From Kingella pumchi (GTDB taxonomy: Bacteria > Pseudomonadota > Gammaproteobacteria > Burkholderiales > Neisseriaceae): a stretch of DNA of 7,888 nucleotides. How positions within the stretch are numbered: the stretch's first letter is position 1; every line of letters starts with the position of its first letter. Shown piece by piece: positions 4,136 to 7,888 of this stretch. The DNA lies in NCBI RefSeq assembly GCF_022288825.1, contig NZ_JAKOOW010000007.1, positions 17,630 to 25,517 on the forward strand, in the 5' to 3' direction. Below the pieces are notes generated by a model. It made no database searches. It was not told the DNA's origin and was given only the letters and a program-made list of their open reading frames with translations. The translations under genes and the position numbers were made by a program.

Positions 4136-7100
4136 ATGTTTGATTTTGCACAAACCCAGACCAATCCCCTGCGCCAAGCCATTACCAAAGCCTACCGCCG
4201 CGACGAAGCCGAAGCCGTTGCCGATATGCTCGCGCAGGCGCAGATGAGCGATGCGGAAAAAACCGCCGCCGAAGCGCTGGCCCGCCGCCTGGTAACCCAG
4301 GTGCGCAGCGACCGCACCAAAGCCAGCGGCGTCGATGCCCTGATGCACGAATTCAGCCTGTCGAGCCAGGAAGGCGTGGCGCTGATGTGTCTGGCCGAAG
4401 CCCTGCTGCGCATTCCCGACGCGGAAACCCGCAACAAGCTGATTCAGGACAAACTCTCCGACGGCAACTGGAAAAGCCATCTGGGCAATAGCCCGTCGCT
4501 GTTCGTTAATGCCGCGGCTTGGGGTCTGCTGATTACCGGCAAACTGACCAAAGAACCGACCGACAGCGAAAGCATGGGCGCTTCGTTGACCCGCCTGCTG
4601 GGCAAAGGCGGCGCGCCGCTGATCCGCCAGGGCGTCAACTACGCCATGCGCATGCTCGGCAAACAGTTCGTTACCGGCCAAACCATCGAAGAAGCACTGA
4701 AAAACGGTAAAGAGCGCGAAAAACTCGGCTACCGCTATTCCTTCGATATGCTCGGCGAAGCGGCAATGACCCAGGCCGACGCCGAACGCTATTACCAAGA
4801 CTACGTCAACGCCATCCACGCCATCGGCAAAGATGCCGGCAGCGCCGGCGTGTACGACGGCAACGGCATTTCGGTAAAACTTTCCGCCATCCATCCGCGC
4901 TATTCCCGCGCCCAGCACGAACGTGTGATGACCGAGCTGCTGCCGAAGCTGAAACAGCTCTTTATCCTGGCCAAACAGTACAACATCGGCCTGAACATCG
5001 ACGCCGAAGAAGCCAACCGTCTCGAACTTTCTTTAGACTTGATGGAAGCGCTGGTTTCCGATCCCGATCTGGCCGGTTTCAACGGCATCGGTTTCGTGGT
5101 TCAGGCTTACCAAAAACGCTGCCCCTTCGTTATCGACTACCTGATCGACCTTGCCCGCCGCAACAAGCAAAAACTGATGATCCGCCTGGTAAAAGGCGCG
5201 TATTGGGACAGCGAAATCAAATGGGCGCAGGTGGACGGCCTGAACGGTTATCCGGTTTACACCCGCAAAGTCCACACCGACGTCTCTTACTTGGCCTGTG
5301 CACGCAAACTCCTGTCCGCGCAAGACGCCATCTTCCCGCAGTTTGCCACCCACAACGCCTACACCCTGGGCGCCATCTACCAGATGGGCGAAGGCAAGGA
5401 ATTTGAACACCAATGCCTGCACGGCATGGGCGAAACCCTGTACGACCAAGTGGTCGGCCCGCAAAATCTCGGCCGCCGCGTGCGCATTTACGCACCGGTC
5501 GGCACCCACGAAACCCTGCTGGCCTATCTGGTGCGCCGCCTACTGGAAAACGGCGCCAACTCTTCTTTCGTCAACCAAATCGTTGACGAAAGCATCAGCA
5601 TCGACAGCCTGGTGAAATCTCCGCTGGATGAAGCCCCGCAAACCCAGGGCACCATGCACGCCGCGCTGCCGCTGCCGCGCAATCTCTACGGCAAAGACCG
5701 TCTCAACTCCAGCGGTCTGGACTTCAGTAATGAAGACGTGCTCGAAAGCCTGCAGGCGCAGATGAACGCTGCCGCCGGCAAAACTTGGGAAGCCAAACCC
5801 CTGCTGGCCGTTAAGAAAGCCGCCGTTCAGGCTGCCCACGAAGTGCGCAACCCTGCCGACCACAATGACGTGGTAGGCACCGCCGCCTTTGTCGAAGCCG
5901 AAGCCGTGCCCGAAATCATCACCGCCGCCAAAGCCGCCGAAAGCACTTGGGGCGCCACACCCGCCGCCGAACGCGCCGCCGTACTGCGCCGTTTCGCCGA
6001 CCTGATGGAAGAGCACACCGCCGAACTGATGATGCTGGCGGTGCGCGAAGCCGGCAAAACCCTGAACAACGCCATCGCCGAAGTGCGCGAAGCCGTCGAT
6101 TTCTGCCGCTACTATGCCGACGAAGCCGAGCACACCTGCGGCGAGCGCAAACCGGTCGGCACCATTGTTGCCATCAGCCCGTGGAACTTCCCGCTGGCGA
6201 TTTTCGTCGGCGAAGTGGTGGCCGCGCTGGTTACCGGCAACACCGTATTGGCCAAGCCTGCCGAGCAGACCAGCCTGATCGCCTACCGCGCCGTTCAGTT
6301 GCTGCATGAAGCCGGCGCGCCGGCCGACGCCGTCCAGTTGGTACTCGGTGCCGGCGACGTCGGCGCCGCGCTGACCCGCGACGAGCGCATCAACGGCGTG
6401 ATCTTCACCGGCTCCACCGAAGTGGCCAAACTGATTAACGAAGCCCTGAGCAAACGCGATGACCTGCCGGTGCTGATTGCCGAAACCGGCGGCCAGAACG
6501 CCATGATCGTCGATTCCACAGCCCTGTCCGAGCAGGTATGCGTGGACGTGCTCAACTCCGCCTTCGACAGCGCCGGCCAGCGTTGCTCCGCCCTGCGCAT
6601 TCTCTGCCTGCAGGAAGACGTGGCCGACCACATGCTCGCCATGATCAAAGGCGCGATGAACGAGCTGACCGTCGGCAATCCCACCTTGATCAACACCGAC
6701 ATCGGCCCGGTTATCGACGCCGAAGCCCAGGGCAACCTGCTCAAGCACATCGACAAAATGAAAGGTGTTGCCAAAGTCAGCCACCAGATTAAGCTGCCGG
6801 CCAATGCCGACAACGCTACCTATGTCGCCCCGACTTTGTTTGAACTGGACAATCTCGACCAACTCCAGCGCGAAGTATTCGGCCCCGTGCTGCACGTGAT
6901 CCGCTATCCCGCCGACGGCCTGAACGATCTGATTCAGCAGATCAACAGCAAAGGCTATGCGCTTACCAACGGTATCCACAGCCGCATCGATCGCACCGTC
7001 GAGTTTATCCAAGACAACATCGAAGCCGGCAATATCTATGTCAACCGCAATATCGTCGGTGCCGTCGTCGGCGTGCAGCCCTTCGGCGGCCACGGCCTGT

Positions 7101-7744
7101 CCGGCACCGGCCCCAAAGCCGGCGGTCCCTTCTACCTGCAGCGTTTGAGCCGCGGCGCCGCATGGCAGCTGCCCAAACTCACCACCCCGGGCAGCGCCGA
7201 CAATGCCGCGCTGGCCAAGCTCGAAAGCGTGCTGCACGGTTTGGATTTCGACCAGGAAGCCAAGCTGCGCCTTGCCGGCGTGATGGGCGAAGCCCGCATC
7301 TTCACCCTACGCCAAGCCCGCGCCGAGCTTACCGGCCCCACCGGCGAAGACAACACCCTGACTTGGCGCGCGCCCAAGCAGGTATGGCTCGACGGCGGCG
7401 ATTTCGAACGCGCCTTCGCCGGCCTGATCCGCATCGCCGCTGCCGGCATCCAAACCATCGTCAGCAGCAGCCACCCGCTGGCACAGCTGCAAAGCCAGCT
7501 CGACGGCTTGCTGCTGGTGCAGGACGCCCCTGAAACCGCCGCCGGCATCAGCCATCTGGTTGCCCTTGACGCCCCCAGCGCCGACACCAAAACCGCGCTG
7601 GCCAAACGCAGCGGCCCGCTGGTTCGCATCGTCGATGCGCAAAACGGCGTTGATGTCCTGCAACTGTTTGAAGAAATCAGCTGCAGCGTCAACACCACCG
7701 CCGCCGGCGGCAACGCCAGCCTGATGGCGATGGCCGAAGTCTAA
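4136..7744 (+). CDS. putA: Bifunctional proline dehydrogenase / L-glutamate-gamma-semialdehyde dehydrogenase, type B (no DNA-binding domain)
   Basis: A 1202-residue enzyme that oxidises proline to pyrroline-5-carboxylate with FAD, passing electrons to membrane quinone, then oxidises glutamate semialdehyde to glutamate with NAD. After an N-terminal helical region, the PRODH barrel spans about 190-480: GISVKLSAIHPRY (244-256, Lys248), LNIDAEEANRLE (286-297, Asp289), RLVKGAYWDSE (350-360), and Tyr452, Arg467 and Arg468, which correspond to the conserved substrate residues of E. coli PutA. The aldehyde dehydrogenase part (about 570-1010) has SPWNFPLA (Asn684), FTGSTEV (757-763), general base Glu783 in AETGGQ, nucleophile Cys817 in GQRCSA, and EVFGP (913-917). 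The C-terminal domain ends with the family hallmark VNTTAAGGNASLM. E. coli PutA (1320 residues) starts with a ribbon-helix-helix repressor domain that is absent here, so this PutA should not regulate its own gene. It has its own upstream region and terminator, so it is likely monocistronic. Confidence 0.98.
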   Translation: MFDFAQTQTNPLRQAITKAYRRDEAEAVADMLAQAQMSDAEKTAAEALARRLVTQVRSDRTKASGVDALMHEFSLSSQEGVALMCLAEALLRIPDAETRNKLIQDKLSDGNWKSHLGNSPSLFVNAAAWGLLITGKLTKEPTDSESMGASLTRLLGKGGAPLIRQGVNYAMRMLGKQFVTGQTIEEALKNGKEREKLGYRYSFDMLGEAAMTQADAERYYQDYVNAIHAIGKDAGSAGVYDGNGISVKLSAIHPRYSRAQHERVMTELLPKLKQLFILAKQYNIGLNIDAEEANRLELSLDLMEALVSDPDLAGFNGIGFVVQAYQKRCPFVIDYLIDLARRNKQKLMIRLVKGAYWDSEIKWAQVDGLNGYPVYTRKVHTDVSYLACARKLLSAQDAIFPQFATHNAYTLGAIYQMGEGKEFEHQCLHGMGETLYDQVVGPQNLGRRVRIYAPVGTHETLLAYLVRRLLENGANSSFVNQIVDESISIDSLVKSPLDEAPQTQGTMHAALPLPRNLYGKDRLNSSGLDFSNEDVLESLQAQMNAAAGKTWEAKPLLAVKKAAVQAAHEVRNPADHNDVVGTAAFVEAEAVPEIITAAKAAESTWGATPAAERAAVLRRFADLMEEHTAELMMLAVREAGKTLNNAIAEVREAVDFCRYYADEAEHTCGERKPVGTIVAISPWNFPLAIFVGEVVAALVTGNTVLAKPAEQTSLIAYRAVQLLHEAGAPADAVQLVLGAGDVGAALTRDERINGVIFTGSTEVAKLINEALSKRDDLPVLIAETGGQNAMIVDSTALSEQVCVDVLNSAFDSAGQRCSALRILCLQEDVADHMLAMIKGAMNELTVGNPTLINTDIGPVIDAEAQGNLLKHIDKMKGVAKVSHQIKLPANADNATYVAPTLFELDNLDQLQREVFGPVLHVIRYPADGLNDLIQQINSKGYALTNGIHSRIDRTVEFIQDNIEAGNIYVNRNIVGAVVGVQPFGGHGLSGTGPKAGGPFYLQRLSRGAAWQLPKLTTPGSADNAALAKLESVLHGLDFDQEAKLRLAGVMGEARIFTLRQARAELTGPTGEDNTLTWRAPKQVWLDGGDFERAFAGLIRIAAAGIQTIVSSSHPLAQLQSQLDGLLLVQDAPETAAGISHLVALDAPSADTKTALAKRSGPLVRIVDAQNGVDVLQLFEEISCSVNTTAAGGNASLMAMAEV
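5826..5837 (-). repeat. Near-perfect DUS (11 of 12) inside putA
   Basis: TTCAGGCTGCCC on the plus strand differs from the DUS complement only at the last base. It is the only DUS-like site I found in the 3.6-kb putA gene and could be a chance match within Val-Gln-Ala-Ala codons. Confidence 0.4.
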
Positions 7745-7759
7745 GCCCGCGCACATCAC

Positions 7760-7792
7760 AAACGCCTGCTGCATTTGCCGGCAGGCGTTTTT
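7760..7792 (+). terminator. Rho-independent terminator of putA
   Basis: A 10-bp perfect stem (7760-7769 with 7781-7790) with an 11-base loop ends in five T residues (7788-7792). It lies 15 bases after the putA stop and contains no DUS, unlike the hairpin after the methyltransferase gene. Confidence 0.9.
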
Positions 7793-7818
7793 ATTGGGGC
7801 GATGTGTTGGCATCCGGC

Positions 7819-7888
7819 AGGCAGCCTGAAAAGGGCAGCCTGAAAAGGGCAGCCTGAAAAGGGCAGCCTGAAAAGGGCAGCCTGAAAA
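7819..7888 (+). repeat. Tandem array of 14-bp DUS units
   Basis: Five head-to-tail copies of the 14-base unit GGCAGCCTGAAAAG start at 7820, 7834, 7848, 7862 and 7876. The last copy is cut by the window edge. Only the first has the full DUS (AGGCAGCCTGAA, 7819-7830). In the others the base before the unit is G, giving GGGCAGCCTGAA, 11 of 12. The copies are otherwise identical, which points to recent expansion. The total number is unknown because the array reaches the end of the window. Confidence 0.93.

Noticed and set aside
3653..4918. 421-codon minus-strand open frame
   Set aside because: It crosses the methyltransferase gene, the intergenic hairpin and the start of putA in antisense, so it cannot be a real gene alongside these well-supported ones.
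5540..7237. 565-codon open frame on the minus strand
   Set aside because: It lies fully antisense to putA, whose catalytic motifs are complete. The Gly/Val/Ala/Phe/Asp-rich composition is what complementary reading of GC-rich codons gives, and no family is recognisable.
7819..7888. CRISPR-like array
   Set aside because: The units are only 14 bases with no unique spacers, and each one contains the DUS core. This is a simple tandem repeat of an uptake sequence.

Overview
The window looks like chromosomal housekeeping DNA from a member of the Neisseriaceae (Betaproteobacteria). The best evidence is a dense set of 12-mers AGGCAGCCTGAA (reverse complement TTCAGGCTGCCT). This is a DNA uptake sequence (DUS) of the variant described from Kingella-type genomes, distinct from the GCCGTCTGAA type of meningococcus and gonococcus. 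I count ten perfect copies and several near copies. The species cannot be fixed from the sequence, and the dialect name is recalled from the literature rather than searched.

Layout. Positions 1-69 hold a promoter-like element on the minus strand that fires out of the window. It is followed by pgsA (70-633, minus; phosphatidylglycerophosphate synthase), a 142-base gap with a DUS palindrome and the mltD terminator, and mltD (776-3115, minus; a LysM-containing lytic transglycosylase with an unusually long linker). A 120-base divergent promoter region comes next, then a YafS-like methyltransferase gene (3236-3964, plus) and a 171-base gap with an inverted DUS pair and an AT-rich promoter region. 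After that come putA (4136-7744, plus; bifunctional proline catabolic enzyme without a DNA-binding domain), its rho-independent terminator, and a 14-bp tandem array of DUS units that runs into the window edge.

The genes do not form one pathway. PgsA makes the anionic phospholipid precursor, MltD remodels peptidoglycan, the methyltransferase is uncharacterised, and PutA oxidises proline to glutamate. mltD and pgsA are co-directional but separated by a terminator. mltD and the methyltransferase are divergent, as mltD and yafS are in E. coli. The methyltransferase and putA are co-directional but separated by a DUS hairpin.

No new mobile, defence or biosynthetic system is visible. What stands out is how the uptake sequence has been built into the DNA. 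It encodes an in-frame Arg-Gln-Pro-Glu repeat in the MltD linker. It forms a 14-bp-stem hairpin inside the methyltransferase gene. It makes palindromes that display two DUS dialects at once. It has also been amplified as a short tandem repeat after putA.
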